A stretch of 16,510 bases of DNA from positions 1-16,510 of the forward strand of contig JASFIT010000054.1 of assembly GCA_050122535.1 (NCBI GenBank), read 5' to 3'. Below are positions 1 to 5,885 of this stretch, piece after piece. A program made the translations under genes and the position numbers. The notes beneath the pieces are model-generated. The model was not told where the DNA came from. It saw nothing but the letters and a program-made list of their open reading frames with translations, and made no database searches. The stretch's first letter is position 1, and each line of letters opens with the position of its first letter. Source of the DNA: JASFEQ01 sp050122535 (GTDB taxonomy: Bacteria > Desulfobacterota > DSM-4660 > Desulfatiglandales > HGW-15).

Positions 1-84
1 AGTGATGGTTTCACCGGTTTCCATACCCGTCAAGAACTCCGAAATGGCCCCGCACTTGTTACAACGATACTCATAGATTGGCAT
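1..84 (-). CDS. FmdB-family zinc-ribbon protein, partial
   Basis: The minus-strand frame starts at an ATG at 82-84, and its 28 codons run off the left edge, so the 3' end is missing. The N-terminus reads MPIYEYRCNKCG, the hallmark opening of the FmdB/CxxC-type putative regulatory zinc-ribbon family, with a first zinc knuckle C8-x2-C11. Full family members are usually about 60-110 residues; most of this one is outside the window. A GGAGG ribosome site lies at 91-95, just before the stop of the NifX-like gene, so the two genes are almost certainly co-transcribed and translationally close (12 nt between stop and start). The function of the family is poorly known: it is a small metal-binding protein, often called regulatory. 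The family assignment is firm, the role is not. Confidence 0.85.
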   Translation of the reverse strand, partial: MPIYEYRCNKCGAISEFLTGMETGETIT

Positions 85-96
85 CTGAGCCCTCCA

Positions 97-459
97 TTAC
101 ATCCAATGCCCTTCCACATTGGACTCTCTAGCCGGCTGGTACTTTCCGTCCAGATAGGCTTGAATGGCGTCTTTAATTTTGCCTTTAACCCCGAGCACCA
201 CATCCACACTGGCCGCCTCAAGGGTCTTGAATGCCTTGGGTCCGCAATTCCCCGTTAGAACCACATCCGGTTTATGGGGAATGACATTCTGGGCAGCCTG
301 GATTCCTGCCCCCTGCGGGAGATTAAGGCTCTGTGCGTTATCAATAACCTTAAAGTCCATCGTCTCCGTATCAACAAGCAGAAATTTTGAGGCCCTACCG
401 AATCTGGAATCCACTTCCGCTTCCAGATTATCTCCTTGAGAAGTTATGGCAACGCGCAT
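97..459 (-). CDS. NifX/NifB-type dinitrogenase iron-molybdenum cofactor family protein
   Basis: This 120-residue protein has the ribonuclease-H-like fold signature of the NifX/NafY/MTH1175 family: a start MRVAITSQG, then the SRFGRA segment near residues 18-23, and the core VVLTGNCGPKAF around residues 66-77 before a V-x-G-V-K-G-K-I strand. Stand-alone members bind or carry Fe-S or Fe-Mo clusters in the cytoplasm. Many anaerobes carry them without nitrogenase, where their role is unclear. The length is normal for a single-domain member. The start is supported by a strong GGAGG at 471-475. A sigma-54 promoter (520-535) sits about 50 nt upstream of the start, so expression probably depends on a sigma-54 activator. 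The fmdB-like gene follows immediately. No nif structural genes are in the window, so nitrogen fixation cannot be inferred. Confidence 0.9.
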   Translation of the reverse strand: MRVAITSQGDNLEAEVDSRFGRASKFLLVDTETMDFKVIDNAQSLNLPQGAGIQAAQNVIPHKPDVVLTGNCGPKAFKTLEAASVDVVLGVKGKIKDAIQAYLDGKYQPARESNVEGHWM

Positions 460-486
460 GTCTTTTGTATCCTCCTTTTAGAGTTG

Positions 487-508
487 GAGGCCTGTAAGAT
501 ACAGCCTC
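487..508 (-). promoter_or_regulatory. 5' leader hairpin of the NifX-like gene
   Basis: An imperfect inverted repeat (GAGGCCTGTA, loop AGA, TACAGCCTC on the plus strand) forms a 9-bp stem with one bulged C. It lies at the predicted 5' end of the transcript started by the sigma-54 promoter. Its 3' side in the transcript ends in CCUCC (486-490), which is also complementary to the GGAGG ribosome site at 471-475. The two pairings are mutually exclusive, so the leader could act as a simple translational switch. No known riboswitch was recognised. Confidence 0.4.
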
Positions 509-519
509 TATTTCCTCGT

Positions 520-535
520 AGCATCTCTTGTGCCA
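520..535 (-). promoter_or_regulatory. Sigma-54 (-24/-12) promoter for the NifX-like/fmdB operon
   Basis: Read on the minus strand the site is TGGCACAAGAGATGCT. It has a perfect -24 box TGGCAC, exact 10-nt spacing between GG and GC, and a -12 box ATGCT that differs from TTGCW at one base. The predicted start of transcription is near 509-510, giving a leader of about 50 nt before the ATG at 459. Confidence 0.75.
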
Positions 536-745
536 AATCTTCGGCAGATATGGATATGAATATAAGTTATTGAGATCTAATAGTAATTAGGGGGAGCAGT
601 TGTCTGGGGAAGGCGGGAGGAGGCTTGTATTATTTCGATGGCGCAATAATAGAGTTGGGAGAATATTGCAAATTAGCAATGAGGCTGTCGGAAAACGCCC
701 ATCTGCCATTCGACAAGCCGTTCGGCCTCGAGCTCACGGCCGAGA

Positions 746-817
746 GGCAATCTCATAAGACATGGAAAACAAAGAGATTGCCCCGCTCCCTTCGGTCGCT
801 CGCTATGACCCGAAGGG
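746..817. repeat. Palindromic dispersed repeat (two nested hairpins)
   Basis: There are two perfect inverted repeats: GGCAATCTC (746-754) with GAGATTGCC (774-782), and CCCTTCGG (788-795) with CCGAAGGG (810-817). On the minus strand the core reads GTCATAGCGAGCGACC followed by GGGGCAATCTC, which resembles the small GTCATTGCGAGC...GCAATCTC repeats scattered through many environmental bacterial genomes; spurious ORFs through them often read SLRSLAMT. The element lies just downstream of the dehydratase-like gene and could serve as its terminator or an mRNA 3' end stabiliser, although there is no U-run. Confidence 0.6.
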
Positions 818-850
818 GATTGTGACACAGTCTCTCTGCGCACAGATTAT

Positions 851-2317
851 TTACGATTTCTTCTTTTCTTTCAGATTTAATGTCTTCTTCACAATATCCT
901 TGTCGTGCTCGTAATCGATGACACGCTGGAGCATGATCTTTTGGGCCATAACCGGTCCCGCCCCATGCCATGTGGCCACGCCGTGCTGCCCTGCCGTCCA
1001 GTGCTGTAGGAGTTTATGAACCTTCATGACATTTTCTGTGGGCTCATCACAACCAAAGCTATAGAATTCCTCCACATAGTCTTTGACCTCTGGGTTTTTT
1101 AGTTCCTTCATGGAAGGCATTGTGACAACCAGGCCACCGCCAATATCACCGGCTAGGGCCATAACCCTCCAGAATGCATTGCAAATATTCAGCTTTGAGA
1201 CGTTACCCATGAGCTCGTCCGGCAAAAAGACGCCGGATCCCGGGGGCTCTTCAGCACCTTTGGTGGCAGAGGCCATACCACAGGCCCTTCCCGTCTCCCT
1301 CAAAACGACCATCTCCATTAACTGGTCGTCGATGTGGGTGACCTTATCAAGTCCCTTGTACTCTTGAATGAGCTTTGAGGCGCCGATGATCTGATTCATG
1401 AAACCCACCTTACATGTGCCCCCACAGGTCATCCGATGGGTCTTGGCAAATCGGGTGACAAACTTGATGGAGTAAGGATACTCTCCGCAATGAAATACCC
1501 TTTCCCACGGGACAAACACGTTTTCGAAGATGACCATGGATGTCTCTCTCTGGCCAAAGATCGGATTCCCAAGCTCTTCAAGATCATCGGCCAGATCCCT
1601 TTCCGCTGAATAGGGGGAATACTGGCACACATAGGTTATACCCTGCGCATCGGTGGGTGTGGCGAATGCTATGGCATAGTCTTCTTCTCCCTCGTAGTGT
1701 GCCGCCTGGGGCAGGACAACGAGCTCGTGGCTTGCAAACGCACCGCTGATGTTTATCTTTGCGCCGCGCACCACGATACCATCTTTATTCTTGTCCACCA
1801 GTTTGAGGGAAAGATAGGGATCGGGCCAATCCAGGGTCTTCTGGTTCCGCCTGCCCCTTGGTTCTGTGAGGGCCCCAGCCACAGATAAGTCTTTACTCTG
1901 AACCATCTTGAGATATTCCATGAACCGGGAATGGTATTCTGTTCCCAAATCCTGGTCCATTTCCCAGCAGGTGCTGGCCAGGGCATGGAAAGCATCATAT
2001 CCCACACAGCGGTAGATACACGTCCCCAGCATCTCAGCCGTGAAGGTGCCTGCCTCCGCCTTTTTGACCAGGTCCTCGGTGCTCGCACTCACATGGGTGT
2101 AGCGATTGACCACATCCTCGATGAGAGGAGAATAGCATGACATGATATCCTTGTACTCAGGGTCCAGGGCCCAGGCATAGCTCGCCTTGTTTGCCTCCAC
2201 GACGGTCCGGGTGTTTTTGTTCTCAAGGACATTGTCCACGCGCTCCCCGTTCATGAAGACCCTGGGTTTCACATCTTTCAAACTCTCCTCAAATTGTTCA
2301 GGTGTCATCAGAGCCAT
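851..2317 (-). CDS. 4-hydroxybutyryl-CoA dehydratase / 4-hydroxyphenylacetate 3-hydroxylase superfamily flavoprotein
   Basis: The 488-residue length matches 4-hydroxybutyryl-CoA dehydratase (AbfD), an FAD plus [4Fe-4S] radical enzyme with an acyl-CoA dehydrogenase-like fold. The cluster ligands of AbfD (two Cys as C-x3-C, a His, a Cys) have clear counterparts: C100-x3-C104, H294 and C302 (C298 is an extra candidate). Other family blocks are IVVRGAKINISGAF (181-194), NVFVPWERVF (266-275), CKVG (302-305) and WHGAG (460-464). Several active-site positions appear altered relative to my recollection of the clostridial enzyme: the Gln between the first two Cys is Tyr102, and the Tyr before the last Cys is Cys, with one extra residue in that loop. 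The substrate may therefore differ. The gene is monocistronic, with a weak ribosome site (AAGGGGGA) before the ATG and the palindromic repeat after the stop. It is probably cytoplasmic and oxygen-sensitive. Confidence 0.85.
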   Translation of the reverse strand: MALMTPEQFEESLKDVKPRVFMNGERVDNVLENKNTRTVVEANKASYAWALDPEYKDIMSCYSPLIEDVVNRYTHVSASTEDLVKKAEAGTFTAEMLGTCIYRCVGYDAFHALASTCWEMDQDLGTEYHSRFMEYLKMVQSKDLSVAGALTEPRGRRNQKTLDWPDPYLSLKLVDKNKDGIVVRGAKINISGAFASHELVVLPQAAHYEGEEDYAIAFATPTDAQGITYVCQYSPYSAERDLADDLEELGNPIFGQRETSMVIFENVFVPWERVFHCGEYPYSIKFVTRFAKTHRMTCGGTCKVGFMNQIIGASKLIQEYKGLDKVTHIDDQLMEMVVLRETGRACGMASATKGAEEPPGSGVFLPDELMGNVSKLNICNAFWRVMALAGDIGGGLVVTMPSMKELKNPEVKDYVEEFYSFGCDEPTENVMKVHKLLQHWTAGQHGVATWHGAGPVMAQKIMLQRVIDYEHDKDIVKKTLNLKEKKKS

Positions 2318-2717
2318 TTTTTTGTTCCCCCTTATTAGACGATGAATTTAGGGGCAGTGTATTCAGTTTTTATGCCATGTCAATAGGGAGTAACAAGAGA
2401 AATGCAACCTATTTAATTTGAAAGATATTTTCAGAGACGATTATTTCTCAAATGAAAACCTTACATGGTTAGCATTTCCTTGCTGCAATGATAGGAACTT
2501 AAAGATATTGCAGCTATGCAATGAATATATCAGCTGCAAAAAAAGGACTGGTATGGGTAAATTTGACTGTCCTGTTTTCCCCAGCTTGGCATGGAAGTTG
2601 TATCGTAGGGAATGGGGCCCCCCAATCAAAAGGTCCTCCCTCTGGAGGGGCAGGACTTGTCTAAGGGGAATCCAGAAGGCCCTTATCAAAGGGTGAAACC
2701 CGTGGGAGTGCTATAGG
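2318..2717. other. Divergent intergenic region, A/T-rich left half and structured right half
   Basis: These 400 nt separate the minus-strand dehydratase-like gene from the plus-strand scaffold gene and must hold both promoters. No convincing sigma-54 or sigma-70 match was found for the dehydratase side. On the plus side a degenerate -24/-12 match (2587-2602) is weak. Open frames on either strand here (for example 2418-2696 plus) lack a ribosome site and any family resemblance, so I do not call a gene. The segment 2633-2690 is hairpin-rich and would be the leader of the scaffold mRNA. Confidence 0.5.
2633..2656 (+). promoter_or_regulatory. Leader hairpin upstream of the membrane NifU-like gene
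   Basis: The arms GTCCT+CCCTC (2633-2642) and GAGGG+AGGAC (2645-2656, with a GC bulge) give a 10-bp stem closed by a two-base TG turn in strict pairing; a real RNA would open the top pair. A smaller CCCTT/AAGGG hairpin follows at about 2672-2686. There is no U-run, so this is more likely a leader structure than a terminator. It matches no riboswitch class I can recognise. Confidence 0.35.
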
Positions 2718-3134
2718 TTGGATTTTATGAAGTTAGTCATGTGGTTTCTTCTTGGCAGTGGGGTTCTCCTTGTCCTTGCGGGCTTATGGGTTACCATCCA
2801 TTACCTGTTCTCTCCACATCTGGAGAACCCGGATGGAAAGGCCCGCATTACGGGCAGTTGCGGGGACACTATGGAGCTGTACCTGAAATTCAAGAGAGAT
2901 CGTGTCATGCAGAGCGCTTATTGGACCGACGGGTGCACCTATAGTCTAAGCTGTGTGCGTGCCGCTGCAGACCTGGTTAAAGGAAAGACCCCTGATGAGA
3001 TCCTCTACGTTGATGCAGATCTCATCCAAAAGGCCATAGGCGGACTCCCTAAAGATTATATGCATTGCGCCAAACTTGCCGTTGAGACCTTGCAGTCTGC
3101 CTTAGAGGATTATATGTTGAAGAACAACACATAG
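2718..3134 (+). CDS. Membrane-anchored IscU/NifU-type Fe-S scaffold protein
   Basis: The 138-residue product (TTG start; ATG at 2727 is an equally possible start three codons later) begins with one hydrophobic segment, about residues 6-30, and then a NifU-N/IscU domain. The three scaffold cysteines of IscU are present in their usual settings: G-S-C48-G-D, D-G-C73-T, and L-P-x4-H-C117; C79 is additional. IscU-type proteins assemble [2Fe-2S] or [4Fe-4S] clusters on these cysteines for transfer to apoproteins. The membrane helix is not typical of IscU or NifU, which are soluble. With few positive residues ahead of the helix, topology is uncertain, but a cytoplasmic scaffold domain is expected. 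No IscS or other isc gene is nearby. A GGGAG at 2703-2707 supports the TTG, and AGG at 2715-2717 could serve the ATG. Confidence 0.8.
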   Translation: MDFMKLVMWFLLGSGVLLVLAGLWVTIHYLFSPHLENPDGKARITGSCGDTMELYLKFKRDRVMQSAYWTDGCTYSLSCVRAAADLVKGKTPDEILYVDADLIQKAIGGLPKDYMHCAKLAVETLQSALEDYMLKNNT

Positions 3135-3183
3135 CCTCGGCCAATCCTTCCTCAGGTGTCCACGCCCCTCACGCCCCATCTCA

Positions 3184-3651
3184 TCAATCGCCCATTTTCG
3201 CCATGTAATCATCGTACATGGTTTCCAGAGCGAGTTTGTGTTTGGCTTCTTCCTGGCAGAGGATCTTAAAAAGTCTCTTGCTGTCTTCCGTATCCGCCTG
3301 GTTTAAGAATTCATTGTAGAGTTTCAATGCTTTTTCTTCCCGCTTCATGGCCAGCATGAGGATTTCTTTGTAGCCCATATCTGGCTCGTATTCCAGGTCG
3401 ACAGCGTAGTCACTCCGCTTAATATCTGTTATCCACTTCAGCGAGTATGCTTCCATGCTTTTGGTGATTCCCTTGTCCTTGAAGTCTTCCAACAACTTCT
3501 GATGTTTTTTTTCTTCCTCGGCAAACTCCCCAAACATCTTGTCGGCTCCGGAGAAGGCCTCTTTTTGGGCCAAACTACTGTAAAATTCAACGGCCTCAAT
3601 TTCTTTTTCAATGGCAAAATCGAGAATTTCTGCTAGGCTTTCAAACTTCAT
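3184..3651 (-). CDS. Rubrerythrin-like ferritin-family diiron protein without rubredoxin domain
   Basis: This 155-residue protein is predicted all-helical with the four-helix di-iron pattern: helix 1 with E19/E22 in EIEAVEFY; helix 2 with the E-x2-H ligand pair E47/H50 in EEEKKH; helix 3 with E105/E106 in REEKALKLYNEF; and helix 4 with E135-x2-H138 in EEAKH. There is no C-x2-C rubredoxin domain, so it is a short rubrerythrin/ferritin-like form. Relatives remove peroxide or handle iron in anaerobes. A good AAGGAG site precedes the ATG by about 6 nt. It lies 31 nt downstream of the PAS/sigma-54 activator gene on the same strand, so read-through co-transcription with that regulator is likely. 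It converges on the NifU-like gene; I see no strong terminator in the 49 nt between them. Confidence 0.85.
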   Translation of the reverse strand: MKFESLAEILDFAIEKEIEAVEFYSSLAQKEAFSGADKMFGEFAEEEKKHQKLLEDFKDKGITKSMEAYSLKWITDIKRSDYAVDLEYEPDMGYKEILMLAMKREEKALKLYNEFLNQADTEDSKRLFKILCQEEAKHKLALETMYDDYMAKMGD

Positions 3652-3682
3652 TCTTTGCTCCTTTCAAATGATCTGTTAACCG

Positions 3683-5044
3683 CTATTTTGTCCGTCTTGG
3701 AATTTCAAGATTAAGTCGCTTAATCTTACGCCACAAAGTCGTTGGATGGATACCTATCTGGGCAGCGGTCGCTGCCCTGTTCCAATTGTTATTCCTCAAG
3801 GCTTCGTAAATAAAGCTTCTTTCTAGCTCATCCCATGAAAGGTCTTTTCCCGCATCTGCGGCGGTCATCTCAGCATGCATGCGATGGGAAGCGGGACGAA
3901 GATAGTCAGGTAGATGTTCAACCCCGATCGAGTTGCCCCTGCAAACCACTGTGGCATATTCGATGATATTTTCCAATTCCCTAATATTGCCTGGGAAATC
4001 ATATGACATGAGGATTGGCAGGACGCCGGGAGAAAGGCCCTGAATTTCCTTACCACTCAGGCGGTTAAATTTTTGAATAAAGTGTTCCGTCAAAAGAGGG
4101 ACATCCTCTTTTCGTTTTCGCAAAGGCGGAAGGGCGAGTTTCACCACATTAATCCGATAATAGAGGTCCTGACGAAACTTGCCCTTCTTAACGAGACTGT
4201 CCAGGTTTTTGTTTGTGGCCGCCACAATCCGGACATCCGCCTTTTCCGTCTTCGTGCTTCCAAGGGGTTCATAGACCTTATCCTGGAGTACACGAAGAAG
4301 CCGAACTTGCAAAGCAGCAGAGATATCCCCGATTTCATCAAGAAAAACGGTTCCGCCCTCAGCAAGGGCCAAACGCCCTGGTTTGTCCTTCTTGGCATCT
4401 GTGAATGCACCCGCTTTATATCCGAACAGCTCGGATTCCAGGAGTGTGTCTGGTAGAGACCCGCAGTTGATCGTAATCATGGGCCCATTTTTTCGATGAC
4501 TCAAATAGTGGACGGCTTTGGCAAAAAGCTCTTTGCCCGTGCCGCTCTCTCCTTCAAAAAGAACCGTGGTATCACTTTCGGCCACCTGTTCCAGCATGCC
4601 AAAAAGGCGTAGCATTTCTTTATTCTTGCTAATGATATCCATAAAGGAATGCCGGCCAGAGAGTTCTTTTCGCAGTTCCTCGACCACGCTCAAATCACGG
4701 AAGGTCTCCACACCCCCTATCACCTTGCCATCCTTGTCTCTTAAAATGGCGGTAGAGATGCTGACCGGGATACGTTCCCCCTCTGAATTAACAACATAGA
4801 TGGCCTGATTCACACTGGGACTTCCCGTTTCCATGGTTTGACGCAGGGAACATATCTTCTCACAGATACTGGCTTTGAATACCTCCCAGCAATGTCGCCC
4901 GAGGGCCTCCTCTTTTTTTATCCCGGTTATCCGTTCTGCCGCCCGGTTAAAGGAGGTAATTCTCCAGTCTGAATCCACGGTAAACACGCCATCAGCAATG
5001 CTGTCCAGGATGATTTCTGTCTGGTTTTCAACGGCTCGACTCAT
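3683..5044 (-). CDS. PAS-domain sigma-54-dependent transcriptional activator
   Basis: This 453-residue activator has a PAS domain (about 8-118), an AAA+ sigma-54 interaction domain (about 128-365) and a Fis-type HTH (about 424-447, ending GIHPTTLWRKIKRLN). The AAA+ motifs are present: Walker A GESGTGKE (155-162), Walker B VFLDEIG (223-229), and ESELFG followed by GAFTDA (202-207), a variant of the usual sigma-54-contacting GAFTGA loop. The PAS domain carries C52-x8-C61-x3-C65, a possible metal or redox site. There is no receiver domain, so it likely senses a ligand or redox state directly. I chose the ATG at 5044 because PAS homology begins right after it. A TTG at 5125 would add 27 residues, but it would sit only about 8 nt from the start of the best sigma-70 promoter. 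It is divergent from the Cys-quartet/GcvH-like operon, which has a sigma-54 promoter and is its probable target. Confidence 0.9.
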   Translation of the reverse strand: MSRAVENQTEIILDSIADGVFTVDSDWRITSFNRAAERITGIKKEEALGRHCWEVFKASICEKICSLRQTMETGSPSVNQAIYVVNSEGERIPVSISTAILRDKDGKVIGGVETFRDLSVVEELRKELSGRHSFMDIISKNKEMLRLFGMLEQVAESDTTVLFEGESGTGKELFAKAVHYLSHRKNGPMITINCGSLPDTLLESELFGYKAGAFTDAKKDKPGRLALAEGGTVFLDEIGDISAALQVRLLRVLQDKVYEPLGSTKTEKADVRIVAATNKNLDSLVKKGKFRQDLYYRINVVKLALPPLRKRKEDVPLLTEHFIQKFNRLSGKEIQGLSPGVLPILMSYDFPGNIRELENIIEYATVVCRGNSIGVEHLPDYLRPASHRMHAEMTAADAGKDLSWDELERSFIYEALRNNNWNRAATAAQIGIHPTTLWRKIKRLNLEIPRRTK

Positions 5045-5139
5045 CAATCGGTCTCTCAAGTCGTGTGCAACGATTCTTGCCCGCAGTATTAATGCTGTCA
5101 GATTAGAGTGGGCCTTTCTTAACAAAAAAACATGCTTTC

Positions 5140-5168
5140 AAGTTAATTGTAATGGGCTGCATTGTCAA
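5140..5168 (-). promoter_or_regulatory. Candidate sigma-70 promoter of the PAS activator gene
   Basis: On the minus strand a perfect -35 TTGACA (5163-5168) is followed after 17 nt by TAACTT (5140-5145), a poor -10. Transcription would begin near 5133. This favours the ATG at 5044 over the TTG at 5125 as translation start. Confidence 0.35.
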
Positions 5169-5329
5169 TAATTGGCGGCGGCTAATGCCTCGAACTCAGG
5201 AGGGGTTTTTCAAAGAAAAGCAGGCAAAGGCTTTGGCTCCGCCTTGGAACGCCACATGGCTTCATTGGCTGAAAACACGGTATCATCAGTGTGGTCAACG
5301 AAATGGAGAAGGGTCAAAGCGTGTAAACA

Positions 5330-5352
5330 TTGGCTACAGGACCTGTAGCCAA
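5330..5352. promoter_or_regulatory. 23-bp palindrome, candidate enhancer site for the PAS activator
   Basis: The arms TTGGCTACAGG and CCTGTAGCCAA are perfect complements of 11 bp around a single central A. Fis-type HTH domains of sigma-54 activators bind such dyads. The centre is about 235 bp upstream of the predicted transcription start, compatible with enhancer-type action by DNA looping. A related 10-mer GGCTGTAGCC lies at 5421-5430. A small hairpin in RNA is the alternative, but no U-run follows directly. Confidence 0.6.
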
Positions 5353-5550
5353 AAGCAACACTTTTTTAAGTATTTGATTTTAATATGTTATTCTTGTTCC
5401 TTGCCATTGTTTCACCTTTAGGCTGTAGCCGATCTTATCATTTCAGGCTCACCTTTTTGACCGCCTCCGTAATGAAGAATACTGCATAAGAAAAAAATTT
5501 TTCAATGATTCTGTTGACATACACCCGAGACGCCCAGACAGATGCACTTT

Positions 5551-5566
5551 TGGCATTCTCATTGCT
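5551..5566 (+). promoter_or_regulatory. Sigma-54 (-24/-12) promoter of the Cys-quartet/GcvH-like operon
   Basis: The site is TGGCATTCTCATTGCT: -24 box TGGCAT (one mismatch at the last base), exact 10-nt GG-to-GC spacing, and a perfect -12 TTGCT. Transcription should start near 5576, 31 nt before the ATG at 5607, leaving just room for the GAGGAGG ribosome site. Confidence 0.8.
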
Positions 5567-5606
5567 CTAAAGAAAAGCAGAAGTGAGATTCGAGGAGGTG
5601 GCCAAG

Positions 5607-5828
5607 ATGACGAAAAAGATGACAAAGGTGAAAGAGACAAGGCTGGGGATTCCGTGCCGTTCTTGCGTCCATGCGGAAAACGTTCCAGCGGGAATACCCA
5701 AAATCTGTATCCGCGATTACGAGTGTTGGCATTGCGCCTTTGATCAGTGGATCGAAGAGATGGAAGAGAGACGGGTACTTCCAGGCCTTTCCGCTGTGGA
5801 GAGGAACTTCGTGGCCAGAGCCGCGTAA
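5607..5828 (+). CDS. Small Cys-quartet protein (putative metal or Fe-S binding)
   Basis: This 73-residue protein has a Cys quartet C20-x13-C34-x5-C40-x2-C43, plus C17, within a segment ending ECWHCAFDQWIEEMEE. The same pattern occurs twice in the protein encoded next, so the two genes share a repeated module. Four Cys of this spacing could hold a [4Fe-4S] cluster or zinc; the sequence does not decide which. There is no signal peptide or membrane helix. The ATG at 5607 is chosen because GAGGAGG (5592-5598) sits 8 nt upstream; the in-frame GTG at 5583 lies upstream of that site and is unlikely. It is the first gene behind the sigma-54 promoter, with 57 nt to the next gene. Its function is unknown. 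Confidence 0.85.
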   Translation: MTKKMTKVKETRLGIPCRSCVHAENVPAGIPKICIRDYECWHCAFDQWIEEMEERRVLPGLSAVERNFVARAA

Positions 5829-5885
5829 TGCGGGACAGAGTCATGACGAAAGCATTTTAGTGAAAACAGGGAGGAGGTTTGTTCG

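Larger units (their letters stand above)
460..850. other. Intergenic region with promoter and palindromic repeat
   Basis: This 391-nt stretch has no credible gene. The left end (460-535) holds the ribosome site, leader hairpin and sigma-54 promoter of the NifX-like gene. The right end (746-817) holds a palindromic dispersed repeat lying downstream of the dehydratase-like gene. Between them (536-745) I see A/T-rich sequence followed by a G/C-rich segment with a short CGGCC/GGCCG inverted repeat (about 724-742), and nothing else I can name. Activator-binding sites for the sigma-54 promoter would be expected in 590-740, but none is obvious. Confidence 0.6.
5045..5606. other. Divergent regulatory region between PAS activator and Cys-quartet operon
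   Basis: No gene is supported in these 562 nt; the plus-strand open frame at 5152-5421 has no ribosome site or recognisable domain. The region holds a candidate sigma-70 promoter for the regulator (5140-5168), TTGGCT half-sites (5233-5238, 5265-5270), a 23-bp palindrome (5330-5352), a GGCTGTAGCC element (5421-5430), and a sigma-54 promoter (5551-5566) driving the operon to the right. The arrangement is that of a classical enhancer-dependent control region. Confidence 0.6.

Noticed and set aside
625..825. 66-codon plus-strand open frame
   Set aside because: It is translated from the palindromic dispersed repeat (SLRSLAMT type), a known kind of false ORF.
851..2317. 4-hydroxyphenylacetate 3-monooxygenase (oxygen-dependent HpaB)
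   Set aside because: The presence of the C-x3-C/His/Cys cluster ligands fits the oxygen-sensitive dehydratase branch, not the monooxygenase.
2587..2602. Possible sigma-54 promoter TGGCATGGAAGTTGTA for the scaffold gene
   Set aside because: The near-invariant GC of the -12 box is GT here; too weak to call.
2418..2696. 92-codon plus-strand open frame upstream of the scaffold gene
   Set aside because: No ribosome site, no domain, A/T-rich then hairpin-rich sequence; more likely promoter and leader.
5152..5421. 89-codon plus-strand open frame in the divergent region
   Set aside because: It overlaps the palindrome and promoter elements, with no ribosome site and no family resemblance.
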